Origin: an uncultured Bacillaceae bacterium
GTDB lineage: Bacteria > Bacillota > Bacilli > Bacillales > Bacillaceae_L
Reading direction: 5' to 3'
Assembly (NCBI GenBank): GCA_947497585.1
Contig: CANMHG010000002.1
Span: forward strand, 372,001 to 436,000
DNA: 64,000 nt
The notes below the pieces were generated by a model. The model worked only from the letters and a program-made list of their open reading frames with translations. It was not told the DNA's origin and searched no databases. This document shows, piece after piece, positions 8,664 to 18,430 of this stretch. The position numbers were made by a program, and so were the translations under genes. Each line of letters starts with the position of its first letter. The stretch's first letter is position 1.

Positions 8664-11600
8664 CTACCCAAGAACTTTATCTTGCCTTAGTGTGTATAAT
8701 TTATTATTGATATCGTTTAACCATTTGTTATATTCTTCAGATTCAATATGTGTTTGCATTCTTACTAAAGATAGATCCCATAATCGTTTAATAAAATTTG
8801 CAGCCTCTCTTTTAGCGGAATCAGGGCGATAAACCTTACTATAGTAATCTACAATTTCATTTAATAAGCATTGTCTTAAACGATCTGCCTTTTCTGTGAG
8901 CGCCAAATCTGTATAATGATTTTGATCATACGAGAGAACAACATCTAGGATATTCACAATACCATCCTTATTCAGTTTTGAGACTTCTAATGAACCCTTT
9001 ATAAAATCATGGTCCCCTATCTCTCTATTATTTCTTATTTGTAGCTCCTGTTTTTCTGCAAATCTTTCGAGAATTTCATCATAGATAACCGGATTATGAG
9101 GAAGTGCATCATGTAGTAAGTAAATCTCCTCATACACTTTTTCATTTGACTTTAAAATCAATTTTGTTCCTTGATTTCCACTATATTGATATACTTTGCT
9201 GCCATCCGAGTTAACTAGCTGTAACCAACCATTAATCAGACCTAATAATAAAGCACGATCTGTTCGATTTGTCTCTAGCTCTGCTTGTTCTGGATTTAAA
9301 TCTGGCATGTAAGCAGGTAAGTGCCAGCGACGATCTAGGTGAGGTGTAATCGTTCTATTTTCATCTTCATTTAGACGGCTAATTAAGCGATGATACGCCT
9401 CGTAGTAAACACCAGGTCGATTATTTCTATTATTTGAAGCAAACTTAGAAAAGTCACTTACGGACAATCCATAATGTGCTCGATAACAGATGATTTCATT
9501 TCTTTTAAAAGCCTGATCTACAATTTGTTTTTCATTAAACAACCGATTTCTTAATTGCTCAGATAGTTGCTTATCACTTTCAACATGCACTCCCCAAATC
9601 TTTATTTCTCTAAAACTGTTTGTCAAAGGAATAAAAGGTTGAGCCAATTCGTCTAGACTTTTAATTTTGTGAAAAATATAAGACTCTGGTTCTAATCCTA
9701 GTCTAGAAGCTTCAAGTCTAAGTGCTTGTAAAATTGTAATATCAAGCTTGTCATGGTGCTTTGTCATTAATTCATTTCTACAAAATGCTAATACATTATC
9801 TCTGTAAAATGTTTCAACTTTTATCTCTTGGAAATATTCTTCTGACCCTCGACTATTTTTTCTTTCAATAAATTGACGATAAAGACTTAGATAAATTTTA
9901 CCTGCTATATCGTTTGGCAATAGACCGTTATCGACTGTTTGGCGAATACGTTCCCACGTTTGATCTAACATTTTCTTGTTAGCAAGTACGTAGATTTTAG
10001 TTGGATTGCTAATGCCTTCAAATTTTGTGGATAATTGATTAATTTCAGCCGAAAGTGTATCTCTAGTTTCCTTTAAATTGTCAAAGAAGCGTTCCCAATT
10101 TGAAAGCATATCTCTTATTGATTGATTAATGGATGAATAAACAACTTCTAACAGTTTTGACACTTTATATTTATTTAGAGTAGTTAGCTGGCGACTCGCT
10201 TTGTGCTGATACTCTTGAATAAAGTCTTTAAAATGACTTCTGAATACACTGGTAATGAATCCTTGCCCTAATGCAAGATCAACACGACGCACTGCATCAT
10301 CTACTTCATCATCATTTCGATCAAGATCATAAATCTCTTCATAACGGTCAATCTGCTCTTTCATAAGTCGATTTTCTTCTTTCAAAGATGCAATACTTTC
10401 TAATAGCTCATTATGAATACTATAAAGTACATACCGAGCTGCAACTGGATGAAGGGGTTGATCTTTTTTTAACATCCATGTATTTAATCGAAAAGAGTGT
10501 CCTTTTGCACCGTCCGGAGAATGAGAATCTGCATCTATAATTTGATGAACAATGAATTGGCTATATTCATTTATTTTCTTGTTAATCTCTATTGCGTAAT
10601 CTTCAAGTGCAGCTTCAATTCTACCAACCTCTTTTTTTGCCTGATCTTTTACTTTAAGTGCTCCTTCATCAATGCGACATTCATCTTCATAATCTTCTTT
10701 AAGCTCTATATCATCATTAATAACGCCTTTTACATACTCTTCAATTGCATCTAAAAATAATTCAGCCTTAGGTGCACCTTTTTTTCCTTTATCTTCTAGT
10801 TCGTGTACTTGTAAATCAAGCTGGCGGAAAAATGGATCTGGCTTTTCAGGGTCATTAGCTAGCTTATTAAAGTAGGTAACATAGCGTTTTCTTAACTCTG
10901 GCATATCCGAATTAATACCATTTCTTAAGTCATTCTCATACCGCTTTTTATCTTCTGAATATAATTGGTCTAGTAACAACCATGAATCATCTAAACCATT
11001 AATTGACCATTTTAACGCACAGTAATCAACAATGTCCTCATAAGGATAAGTAAGGGATGCAACTCCAGCTCCACAATATCTGGCCGTACCATAGGATTCT
11101 ACAAGCCCTCTAATTTGATTATCTTCTTGAGAAAAGCTTTTTGCAGATATAGGACTGAATAACTGAAGGTAGATGGAACGAGAAACTTGATCTAGGTATT
11201 CGGAAACATTCGTTAAATGCTGACCTTTTGTATTTTCATAGTCGTATAGAAAGCAAAAATCATAAGGTAAGTGCTTATTCGTAATAGCGTGGGTTGTTCG
11301 CCCTTCTAAATCAACTTGATTGGGTCTGTATTCAAGCTCAATCGTTACGTTTTGCTTACTATATCCTGAAGCACTTAATGTTATTGCATTTAATTCTTTT
11401 AAACTTGCATAACCATTCGCTTGAACTGCCTCCCATTCGGTGCGATCCAATGTATTACTTCGAACAAAAATATCCGGTAACAAGAATGCCCCACGGAGTA
11501 GGACGCTATCGGTGCCTAACTTTCTTTCTAACATTTCTCGTAAATAAAGGGCAATTTGTAAGAAGATTCCCGAACCTGTTCCTCCTACCAATGAGCTAAT

Positions 11601-12023
11601 AATAATGACCCTTACCCCATATTTATTTGCATCACTATCCACTGGAAAAATGCTTTCTATTCCATCCCACATTGCATTTAGCTTTCCTTCTGCCATGCTT
11701 GAACGAAAAGCTAGTCGTGAAACAGCTCTTACTTGACCTGCTCCATCAGTCATTGTTTTTCTTTTTAAATGAGCATTATTGGGAAACCATTGCAATAAGT
11801 CTTCATTCGATAATAAATACTCTCCAACTGAATGCTTTGAGCTTGTTTGTGTTACATGGTTTTTTAGATGATCTAACTGAGTAATACTATTTACATCAGT
11901 ATCGAAGGCGTGTACTGCGATACGACCTCGACTCTCTTTCGGAATGCTTCCATAGACCATATCAACAATTTGATTTCCAATCCCACCTAATCCAATTAAT
12001 ATCGTGGGTACATTAAAAGTCAT
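8664..12023 (-). CDS. Tubulin/FtsZ-superfamily GTPase-like protein (Tubulin_2 type)
   Basis: This 1119-aa protein has the N-terminal nucleotide-binding half of the tubulin fold. Visible parts are the glycine loop ILIGLGGIGNQIV (8-20), VHAFDTDVNSI (37-47, equivalent to the FtsZ NTD strand), DGAGQVRAVSRLAF (93-106), and the signature SLVGGTGSGIFLQIA (144-158) whose GGTGSG contacts phosphates. The remaining ~900 residues are largely helical and have no match in FtsZ. Makarova and Koonin described large FtsZ-like families next to VWA and membrane-protein genes and suggested membrane remodelling; the size and neighbours here fit. GTP binding is likely; polymerisation is unproven, since I could not identify a T7 catalytic loop. 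ATG 12023 follows AAAGGGGGAAA. It lies 27 bases after the VWA gene. Confidence 0.85.
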   Translation of the reverse strand: MTFNVPTILIGLGGIGNQIVDMVYGSIPKESRGRIAVHAFDTDVNSITQLDHLKNHVTQTSSKHSVGEYLLSNEDLLQWFPNNAHLKRKTMTDGAGQVRAVSRLAFRSSMAEGKLNAMWDGIESIFPVDSDANKYGVRVIIISSLVGGTGSGIFLQIALYLREMLERKLGTDSVLLRGAFLLPDIFVRSNTLDRTEWEAVQANGYASLKELNAITLSASGYSKQNVTIELEYRPNQVDLEGRTTHAITNKHLPYDFCFLYDYENTKGQHLTNVSEYLDQVSRSIYLQLFSPISAKSFSQEDNQIRGLVESYGTARYCGAGVASLTYPYEDIVDYCALKWSINGLDDSWLLLDQLYSEDKKRYENDLRNGINSDMPELRKRYVTYFNKLANDPEKPDPFFRQLDLQVHELEDKGKKGAPKAELFLDAIEEYVKGVINDDIELKEDYEDECRIDEGALKVKDQAKKEVGRIEAALEDYAIEINKKINEYSQFIVHQIIDADSHSPDGAKGHSFRLNTWMLKKDQPLHPVAARYVLYSIHNELLESIASLKEENRLMKEQIDRYEEIYDLDRNDDEVDDAVRRVDLALGQGFITSVFRSHFKDFIQEYQHKASRQLTTLNKYKVSKLLEVVYSSINQSIRDMLSNWERFFDNLKETRDTLSAEINQLSTKFEGISNPTKIYVLANKKMLDQTWERIRQTVDNGLLPNDIAGKIYLSLYRQFIERKNSRGSEEYFQEIKVETFYRDNVLAFCRNELMTKHHDKLDITILQALRLEASRLGLEPESYIFHKIKSLDELAQPFIPLTNSFREIKIWGVHVESDKQLSEQLRNRLFNEKQIVDQAFKRNEIICYRAHYGLSVSDFSKFASNNRNNRPGVYYEAYHRLISRLNEDENRTITPHLDRRWHLPAYMPDLNPEQAELETNRTDRALLLGLINGWLQLVNSDGSKVYQYSGNQGTKLILKSNEKVYEEIYLLHDALPHNPVIYDEILERFAEKQELQIRNNREIGDHDFIKGSLEVSKLNKDGIVNILDVVLSYDQNHYTDLALTEKADRLRQCLLNEIVDYYSKVYRPDSAKREAANFIKRLWDLSLVRMQTHIESEEYNKWLNDINNKLYTLRQDKVLG

Positions 12024-12050
12024 CCTATTTCCCCCTTTTTCACTTCAGCC

Positions 12051-14294
12051 TCACATATGTGACTTAAAGATATAGGCAATATTCCTATTCCCTCTCTCTA
12101 TTTTTATTTCATCATTATTAAAAATCAGAATGTCTTCGGTATTACTTCTCTCTAGCAGTTTCTCTTGACGTACAATCATACTTTCGTCCTGACATTCTTT
12201 TGTAAGTACTACTCGGTCTTTTTTAGAATGGGCTTTAAACGTCAAATCATTAATCGTTTTCTTCTCAGCAACAAAAGGTATGAGCCATCGCTTAAACCAG
12301 CTCCCGTGAAAGTGCTCAGTGTTTCCTTTTTTGTCACGTATTTTATCCCGTCTTTTACTTTGTTTATATTCTATAGCTATCCTGTTGTAATCAAATCTTG
12401 GCTTAACAATGATTCCAAAGATATAGATTGCTAGCAGAATGAGTATTAGTCCTGTAAGTAAAAAAGCTCCATACTTTTCTAGCCAGTGAATGTCCTGCAC
12501 ATGTATTGTAAATGTAGACTCCGCCATTTCTCCGGGATACTTCCCTACAAGGCTTACACCTAGAGAGAAATCTCCGACAGAAGTCTGAAAGACTGGCCAC
12601 TTGTCATGTAAATCTACTAGTATTTGATTTCCTTGCTGTCTAACACTAAAATCCAGGTCATTTGGCAAATCGATTTTAACTGTGTGAAAAATTTCTGTAA
12701 GTTCTTGTTCAGTCATTTCTTTCCCATTTACATAAGGTGTGATTTTAAATGGTCCAGCACTGTCTAGTTCTCCAAGACGAGCTTTCCACTCCTTGGAATC
12801 TGCTATAAGTTCCATTGATCGGATTGGGTATCCCTTAAGAGAAGCTTCTTTCCCCTTCTGATAAAAACCTTTAATAATAACTTTCACATTTACTGGAATT
12901 GATTCTTTTTCAACTAAGGTAAAATCTGCAATAAATTTATTAAGCTCTTTATCATAAGTCAATGGCAATTGTGTATCGTCAATCATTGCAACTACTTCGA
13001 AAAGGTTTCCTACCTTTAACTCACGAAGGTTAATTTCAGTTGGATTACTCTCACTTTTTATAAGAGTTACTTCTATCTGCATATCGCTTCCAGCAAAAAA
13101 AGTAGATGAATCGTCTGTTAAACTACCATCCTCATTCCTCTTTTTGAAATCTATAGTAAAGTCAATTGCTGGTTCAGCAAGAATTTGCATATTCTTAACC
13201 TGTTCATCTGTCAGTGGTTCCTTAAAAACGATTTTATAGGTCCCTTCTGGTATGATTGAATTGTTAACTTCATTTTTGAAATGAGTTAGTGTCCCTCTAA
13301 TTGGTGGATTTAATTTGAATGGATCATGTGGTGTAGCAATTGTATAGGGTCCTTCGATTCCTTCCTTTATTGATTCATTATTTATGATAAATTCTTTCAT
13401 AGAAAAAGATGCTTTCTCATCTGTCGTTTGTTCCATTATGGTAATTCTCCTCAGCGGGAAAGGAGATTCTAACGTTAACTGATTTGCTTCGACCACTGGA
13501 TTTAATTGAAAAAGCTGTTCATCACCTGAATCACGATTTGTCATAAGTGCAGCTACCTCGTTTATACGATGTATAATGTCTAGCTGCCCATCACTTTCAA
13601 GCACCACACCTCCTGTGCTTTCTATCCATTCTCGTTTAAAGTCGGCCATTATTAACTCTTCATCTGGCTTTAAATACGATTCAATCGGAATGAGGGCAGT
13701 CTGTAGATTTGCACCTTTTTCTTTCATTTTAATTTTCAATTGTTTTAATTCATCAAACAGTCTCTGCTTACTTTGATTAATAGTTTGCTTAGTTAAATTT
13801 GGATCTAAGTAGTTTAATTCATTAAAAATCCCATCAGTCAACACAATTAACCAAAAATCAGCTCGAGCTTCTGTCTCTATTCCTTTTTCTAGCTGGTCTA
13901 TCGCTGTATGAATTGAGATAAGTGGTGTATTACTTTTACCTTCCCATGACCTTACATGCTCGATCTCTCTCTGCCTGAGACGTTGATCTAGTTCAATTGC
14001 TTCTGCAAAATGAGGATGGCTCATATAAACAACATCTAACTTATCTTTGCTATCAAGCATGGCCATAAAGCTTTGGAGAGCATAATTTCCATACTTCCAG
14101 TTATCAATTGCATACTCTTGCCCTTTCTGGTCGGACTGTACCCACATGCTCCCAGAATCATCGTAAACGAGGGCTACAATTTTATTCTTTGGAATACGCG
14201 GATCTGTATCTGCCATACTCTGAAATGGAGTGAGGTAAATAACAGTCATTATTAAAATAAAAACAAACCCATATCGCATTTTTCGTTTTCCCAT
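12051..14294 (-). CDS. Secreted, membrane-anchored von Willebrand factor A domain protein
   Basis: This 747-aa protein begins with a signal peptide (residues ~7-28, ending near SMADT). A VWA domain follows with a complete-looking MIDAS: DDSGSM at 45-50 (DxSxS), the NTPL threonine near 120 and VLTDG near 155. Residues ~200-600 are beta-rich, Ig-like extracellular sequence. One membrane span (~607-630) precedes a basic cytoplasmic tail of ~115 residues. The domain therefore faces outward, binding a partner through a metal ion, while the tail could reach the cytoplasmic tubulin-like protein. It is the first gene of the operon; ATG 14294 is preceded by GAGGAGT. VWA genes beside FtsZ-like genes are a known association. 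The ligand is unknown. Confidence 0.85.
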   Translation of the reverse strand: MGKRKMRYGFVFILIMTVIYLTPFQSMADTDPRIPKNKIVALVYDDSGSMWVQSDQKGQEYAIDNWKYGNYALQSFMAMLDSKDKLDVVYMSHPHFAEAIELDQRLRQREIEHVRSWEGKSNTPLISIHTAIDQLEKGIETEARADFWLIVLTDGIFNELNYLDPNLTKQTINQSKQRLFDELKQLKIKMKEKGANLQTALIPIESYLKPDEELIMADFKREWIESTGGVVLESDGQLDIIHRINEVAALMTNRDSGDEQLFQLNPVVEANQLTLESPFPLRRITIMEQTTDEKASFSMKEFIINNESIKEGIEGPYTIATPHDPFKLNPPIRGTLTHFKNEVNNSIIPEGTYKIVFKEPLTDEQVKNMQILAEPAIDFTIDFKKRNEDGSLTDDSSTFFAGSDMQIEVTLIKSESNPTEINLRELKVGNLFEVVAMIDDTQLPLTYDKELNKFIADFTLVEKESIPVNVKVIIKGFYQKGKEASLKGYPIRSMELIADSKEWKARLGELDSAGPFKITPYVNGKEMTEQELTEIFHTVKIDLPNDLDFSVRQQGNQILVDLHDKWPVFQTSVGDFSLGVSLVGKYPGEMAESTFTIHVQDIHWLEKYGAFLLTGLILILLAIYIFGIIVKPRFDYNRIAIEYKQSKRRDKIRDKKGNTEHFHGSWFKRWLIPFVAEKKTINDLTFKAHSKKDRVVLTKECQDESMIVRQEKLLERSNTEDILIFNNDEIKIERGNRNIAYIFKSHM

Positions 14295-14346
14295 ATATTA
14301 GACTCCTCGCAAATGAAATATTGCATGTGGACTGGTAATCATTACT

Positions 14347-14374
14347 ATAATATGCAAATTAACAGGCTCGTCAT
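14347..14374 (-). promoter_or_regulatory. Possible SigA promoter of the VWA/tubulin operon
   Basis: On the minus strand ATGACG (14374-14369) and TATTAT (14352-14347) are separated by 16 bases and lie about 50 bases before the VWA start. The -10 is good, the -35 moderate and the spacing one short of ideal. Confidence 0.4.
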
Positions 14375-14421
14375 GACCTCTAATTAAAAATAACCTTATC
14401 TTTTTTGGACATTACTCATAT

Positions 14422-14470
14422 AAAAAAACCTTTGGACTTCTATATTACGAAGACCAAAGGTTTTATTTTT
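14422..14470 (-). terminator. Terminator after tyrA
   Basis: CCTTTGGACTTC and GAAGACCAAAGG form a 12-bp stem with one mismatch, flanked by A and T tracts. It is placed directly downstream of the tyrA stop on the minus strand. Confidence 0.85.
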
Positions 14471-14472
14471 AA

Positions 14473-15570
14473 CTATTGCAAAATGTAAGTTTCATAGATT
14501 GGTGATATTAAATTATTTGCTCGGACACGATCATTTTCATTTCTGAAGCTCACGCGTAATACCCCATAAATATCTTCGCGGCTCTCAATTATCTCGATAT
14601 TTGTTATATTGATTTCGTTTTTTGCCAAGATATTTGTAATTTCTGCGAGTACCCCTGGGCTATCAGGAATATCAATGAATAAATCAAAGTAAGTGGCAAG
14701 TGCTCTCCCTTTACGTGTAGAAAATTCATCCCTAAATTCTTTTGCATGCTCAAAAAAGTGATAGATTTCATCTCTAGAAGAATTTCGAATGCTTTCTTGT
14801 ATTCTATTCATCTGATCCATCCATACTTCAAACTGTTGTAAAATACCTTCTCGGTTGTGTAATAAAATATCGCTCCACATTTTCGGATTAGATGAAGCGA
14901 TTCTAGTAATATCCTTAAAACCACCAGCAGCTAAATCTTGAATAATCGGTGTTTCTTGATGGTAAATTTCAGCATGTTCGACAAGGCTTGATGCAATGAT
15001 ATGAGGAAAATGAGAAACTACCCCAGCTACATGATCATGCTCCTCTGCATTCATTTTTACAATTGTTGATCTAGTACAAGCTAGCCACTTCTCTAAAGTT
15101 AAAATTGCTGTTTCAGATGTGTGAGGTGTCGGAGTTAGTACATAAAATGCATTTTCAAATAAATCTTTCTTTGCTGCTTCTACCCCGCTTTTATGTGAGC
15201 CTGCCATAGGATGTCCACCTACAAAATCAACATAATCAGGCAGTACATTACAAGCCTCATCTACAATGACCTTTTTTGTACTTCCAACATCTGTTATTAA
15301 AACTCCGCTTTTCAATTTAAATTTTGCTAGTTCACGTAAAACGGCTATTGTTTCCGTGACAGGAACCGCAATTATAATAAGATCAGCATCTAGTGCTCCA
15401 GCTTCTATAGTCATTGCACAATCGTCAATTACATTTAGGGATTTAGCAAGCCTTACTCGATCCTCGTTTAGATCAAAACCCATTAACTTACATTTATGCT
15501 CATCCTTTATAGATAAAGCAATTGAGCCTCCAATTAATCCTAGGCCAATCACTAATACATTGCCTTCCAT
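14473..15570 (-). CDS. tyrA: Prephenate dehydrogenase
   Basis: This 365-aa enzyme oxidatively decarboxylates prephenate to 4-hydroxyphenylpyruvate using NAD+, the committed step to tyrosine. The Rossmann loop is GLGLIGGS at residues 9-16. GGHPMAGSHKSG and the HDHVAGVVSHFPHIIA segment are the conserved substrate-site motifs of the family. Residues ~298-365 form an ACT domain (FIDIPDSPGVLAEITNILA), as in the Bacillus enzyme, which is feedback-inhibited by tyrosine. In B. subtilis tyrA sits in the aro operon; here it is alone, with a terminator immediately downstream, so regulation may differ. The length is normal for Bacillus TyrA. Confidence 0.96.
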   Translation of the reverse strand: MEGNVLVIGLGLIGGSIALSIKDEHKCKLMGFDLNEDRVRLAKSLNVIDDCAMTIEAGALDADLIIIAVPVTETIAVLRELAKFKLKSGVLITDVGSTKKVIVDEACNVLPDYVDFVGGHPMAGSHKSGVEAAKKDLFENAFYVLTPTPHTSETAILTLEKWLACTRSTIVKMNAEEHDHVAGVVSHFPHIIASSLVEHAEIYHQETPIIQDLAAGGFKDITRIASSNPKMWSDILLHNREGILQQFEVWMDQMNRIQESIRNSSRDEIYHFFEHAKEFRDEFSTRKGRALATYFDLFIDIPDSPGVLAEITNILAKNEINITNIEIIESREDIYGVLRVSFRNENDRVRANNLISPIYETYILQ

Positions 15571-15660
15571 GAATACCGCCTCCTCACTTTACCGCTTTTA
15601 ACTATTAAAGCATTTTCTTGTTAAATTGACAAGAAATTTAGTAAATTGAGAATTCAAAAA

Positions 15661-15690
15661 CAATGGTGTCAGGAACTCCTGACACCATTG
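15661..15690 (-). terminator. Perfect 14-bp palindrome, likely terminator of the DUF2339 gene
   Basis: CAATGGTGTCAGGA and TCCTGACACCATTG form a perfect stem around AC. On the minus strand TTTTTGAATT follows, giving an intrinsic terminator four bases after the DUF2339 stop codon. The TGTCAGG/CCTGACA core resembles a motif common in Bacillaceae intergenic hairpins. Confidence 0.75.
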
Positions 15691-15694
15691 TTTA

Positions 15695-17374
15695 TTAGTA
15701 TTCGTTTTTATAGAGGATTCTCGATCCTATAATACCGAGTATTCCAAGCCCGATGAATAAGACAGCCCTTATAAAGATTGAAACGTATGTTAAGTCGACG
15801 AAAAACAGTTTAGCTAAAGTAATGAATAACAGTATTAACCCAAATACTCTTAATGGTTTATAGTTCTTGATTGAACCTAGGATTATCCCGATAAAAGCAT
15901 AAATTCCCCAAGAAGATGAAACAGCCATATATTTTATATTAAGTGTAAATTCATGTGTTAAAGCTTGTACTGTATGTGTAATAAAAGGGAGCAATAAGAT
16001 CATAAGCACAATTCGGATGATTTTTCTTACTTTTATTATTTCATTCTTCTTGATTGCATTAGTTAAAGGTAACATCCTTAACACAACAATTAATGTTCCA
16101 AGAAATAGTACCCAATTTAAAAAATCAATAGAGGCAATTGAATAGAAATCAGTACTGATAATAATGAATCCACTTAACAAATAAATGCTTGCACCAACAG
16201 CCTGCTGAAGTTTGGAGGACGCAAGTATCCCAATATAGATTGACAATAATCCTTGTAGAACGATTAAACCCATTACATTTTCTTCGTTAAACTTACTTAC
16301 TAAAAATAATAGTAAAGCTAATGTTGCGATTGAAAGAGTGATAGGCACCCTTTGTTTATCTTTATTCCAGGAGATGATTGATAACAATGAGTACGCTGCA
16401 AAGGTTAAGAGTACAATCATTTCATACTGAGTCTCAGGAAAGGATAATCCGACCCAAGACATTGTCAAAATAAAACTTGTGTATAATACACCTATTTGGT
16501 ACTTCATAAAGTCCTGTTTTAAAAAGAAGGTAGCTACTAACAATCCATGTTGAATCAGTACAGCTATCCCAAATATTTTCTCCTGCCCAGAGCCTGTTAT
16601 CATTACCGAGGCTAATAAAGTGATATGTAACATTACAAAAGAAACCAGGTAAAGAATTTTGAACTGCTTTTTTAGAGCATATAACAGTAATACACAATAG
16701 AATATGGTTTCAAAAATCACTAAATTTAGTATATTCGGATCATTATTTTCTAGTAAGAACGGAATCAGGTATCCTCCAATACCTGTAAGTACAGCAAGTG
16801 GCTGTGATTTAAAACGATGTGAGAAGTATATTCCCATCCCAATCCAAATTAAATTTAATACTAGAGCAACGAGTAAAGGGACCATATTATATAGAACATG
16901 CATCGCAAAAGTAACGATTAATAAAAGGATGATACTTCCTCCAAATAAAACCTGTCCTAACGCATTTCTGTTACTCCTAATTTGTCGCCCACCTATGTAT
17001 AATAAAATTAAAGCACTCAGATAGCCAATGGTTATTTTAACGGAATTATTTAAATAGCCATAATCTGATGCAGCCTTAAACGCCCAAATAACACCTAATA
17101 ATAATACAAATATAAAAACTCTAGGTAACCAAATTTGACCAATCTGACGTTCCCAATCAATCGGTTCTTTTTCTTCTTGTACGATACCTTTTGATTTAAT
17201 ATGAACTTCTTTCTGATAGTTATTTATATCAGGGATATGTTTGGTTATGCTGTCAGTTTGACTTTCCTTTTTTTCTCTTTTCAACTCCAAGATCATCACT
17301 TTAAGATCGTGAGCTTCCCTTTGAAGTGCATCAACTTTTTTCTCAAGCTCTTCAATCGATTTTTGTTGAGACAA
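15695..17374 (-). CDS. DUF2339 polytopic membrane protein
   Basis: This protein of about 559 aa starts with a coiled coil (QKSIEELEKKVDALQREAHD) followed by the family hallmark WERQIGQIWLPRVFIFVLLL and around 13-14 membrane segments. DUF2339 proteins are widespread, polytopic and of unknown function. A longer frame up to 17425 exists, but a TTG at 17374 has a perfect GGGAGGT ribosome site at 9 bases and yields the soluble coiled-coil start typical of the family, so I start there. The gene is monocistronic, with its own palindromic terminator. Nothing in the neighbourhood indicates a substrate. Confidence 0.85.
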   Translation of the reverse strand: MSQQKSIEELEKKVDALQREAHDLKVMILELKREKKESQTDSITKHIPDINNYQKEVHIKSKGIVQEEKEPIDWERQIGQIWLPRVFIFVLLLGVIWAFKAASDYGYLNNSVKITIGYLSALILLYIGGRQIRSNRNALGQVLFGGSIILLLIVTFAMHVLYNMVPLLVALVLNLIWIGMGIYFSHRFKSQPLAVLTGIGGYLIPFLLENNDPNILNLVIFETIFYCVLLLYALKKQFKILYLVSFVMLHITLLASVMITGSGQEKIFGIAVLIQHGLLVATFFLKQDFMKYQIGVLYTSFILTMSWVGLSFPETQYEMIVLLTFAAYSLLSIISWNKDKQRVPITLSIATLALLLFLVSKFNEENVMGLIVLQGLLSIYIGILASSKLQQAVGASIYLLSGFIIISTDFYSIASIDFLNWVLFLGTLIVVLRMLPLTNAIKKNEIIKVRKIIRIVLMILLLPFITHTVQALTHEFTLNIKYMAVSSSWGIYAFIGIILGSIKNYKPLRVFGLILLFITLAKLFFVDLTYVSIFIRAVLFIGLGILGIIGSRILYKNEY

Positions 17375-17693
17375 TTTAATACCTCCCAATGGTATAAAGA
17401 TAACTACGAGCAATAGTAAATACAATTCAATGTTTTCATATCTTGTATAGTCTTATATGTGTTCGTAAACTATAAGAATTATGATTAGACTTTTACTCTG
17501 AGGGTAATATCCATATATTAGCATAACTTCTATTATAAATACCTAAAACTATTGCAAATAAAAGAGAAAAAATGTACTTTTTAGAAAGACTTTATAGTAA
17601 AAAGGAAAGCTTCATTTAAAATAATATGAGTCATGTGCTATTTCGTTTAAAAATGTGATATATTTAGTTCAAGAGATATAAGGATGTGTGCAT

Positions 17694-18428
17694 ATGTCAA
17701 AAAGATATATACCAAATGCATTAACATTTGGTAATTTATTTTGTGGTTTTCTTTCCTTAGGTTATATCATTAATCAAGACATTCGAAACGCCACGATATT
17801 AATTTTTATTGCAATGATGTTAGACGCTCTTGACGGAAGAGCTGCTCGAATACTTGGTGTTTCCAATGACTTTGGAAAGGAATTAGATTCATTAGCTGAT
17901 ATAGTGTCATTTGGTATTGCTCCTGCCTTTTTAGCCATTTATACATATTTTATTGATTATGGAATGGCAGGGATGGTTATTGCTGGGGTGTTTCCACTAT
18001 TTGGGGCTTATCGCCTGGCTAGATTTAATTTAACATCAACCAATGAGCCTTCAAAATATTTTAGAGGTATCCCAATTACGTTTGCTGGTGGGTTGGTTGC
18101 TTTTCTTGTTCTTTTTTATAAAGTGATACCAGTACCAGTGTTTGCGGTAATTTATTTTGTACTAGGTATTTTAATGGCAAGCTCGTTTAAAATCCCTAGT
18201 TTTAAGGATATTCCTTTACCAAAATATAGTTTTTTAGTTACGATATTTTTGCTCTATATGACTTTCTTAATTGCTAAGTCAAACAAAGTACCTATCTTCT
18301 TTTATGTCGCTTTAGGAATTTACATCTTATTTATCCTTCTTCGCTTTGTAAAAGAAAAGGAAATAAAGTTTCCTAAGCGTAGGTTCAAATTGCCGAACAG
18401 AAAGTTTAGACTAAGGAAAAGAAAATAA
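17694..18428 (+). CDS. pssA: CDP-diacylglycerol-serine O-phosphatidyltransferase
   Basis: This 244-aa integral membrane enzyme makes phosphatidylserine from CDP-diacylglycerol and serine, the precursor of phosphatidylethanolamine. The CDP-alcohol phosphotransferase motif D-G-x2-A-R-x8-G-x3-D-x3-D is perfect at residues 47-69, inside the first two of about seven membrane helices. The very basic tail (KFPKRRFKLPNRKFRLRKRK) follows the last helix and should bind acidic lipid headgroups. ATG 17694 lies 9 bases after AAGGA; a GTG six bases earlier is too close. A psd partner is not in the window. A strong terminator follows. Confidence 0.94.
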   Translation: MSKRYIPNALTFGNLFCGFLSLGYIINQDIRNATILIFIAMMLDALDGRAARILGVSNDFGKELDSLADIVSFGIAPAFLAIYTYFIDYGMAGMVIAGVFPLFGAYRLARFNLTSTNEPSKYFRGIPITFAGGLVAFLVLFYKVIPVPVFAVIYFVLGILMASSFKIPSFKDIPLPKYSFLVTIFLLYMTFLIAKSNKVPIFFYVALGIYILFILLRFVKEKEIKFPKRRFKLPNRKFRLRKRK

Positions 18429-18430
18429 AA

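Noticed and set aside
2655..14294. Tubulin operon as part of a prophage (PhuZ-like)
   Set aside because: No integrase, capsid, terminase or lysis gene is nearby, and VWA and membrane partners are not typical of phage tubulins.
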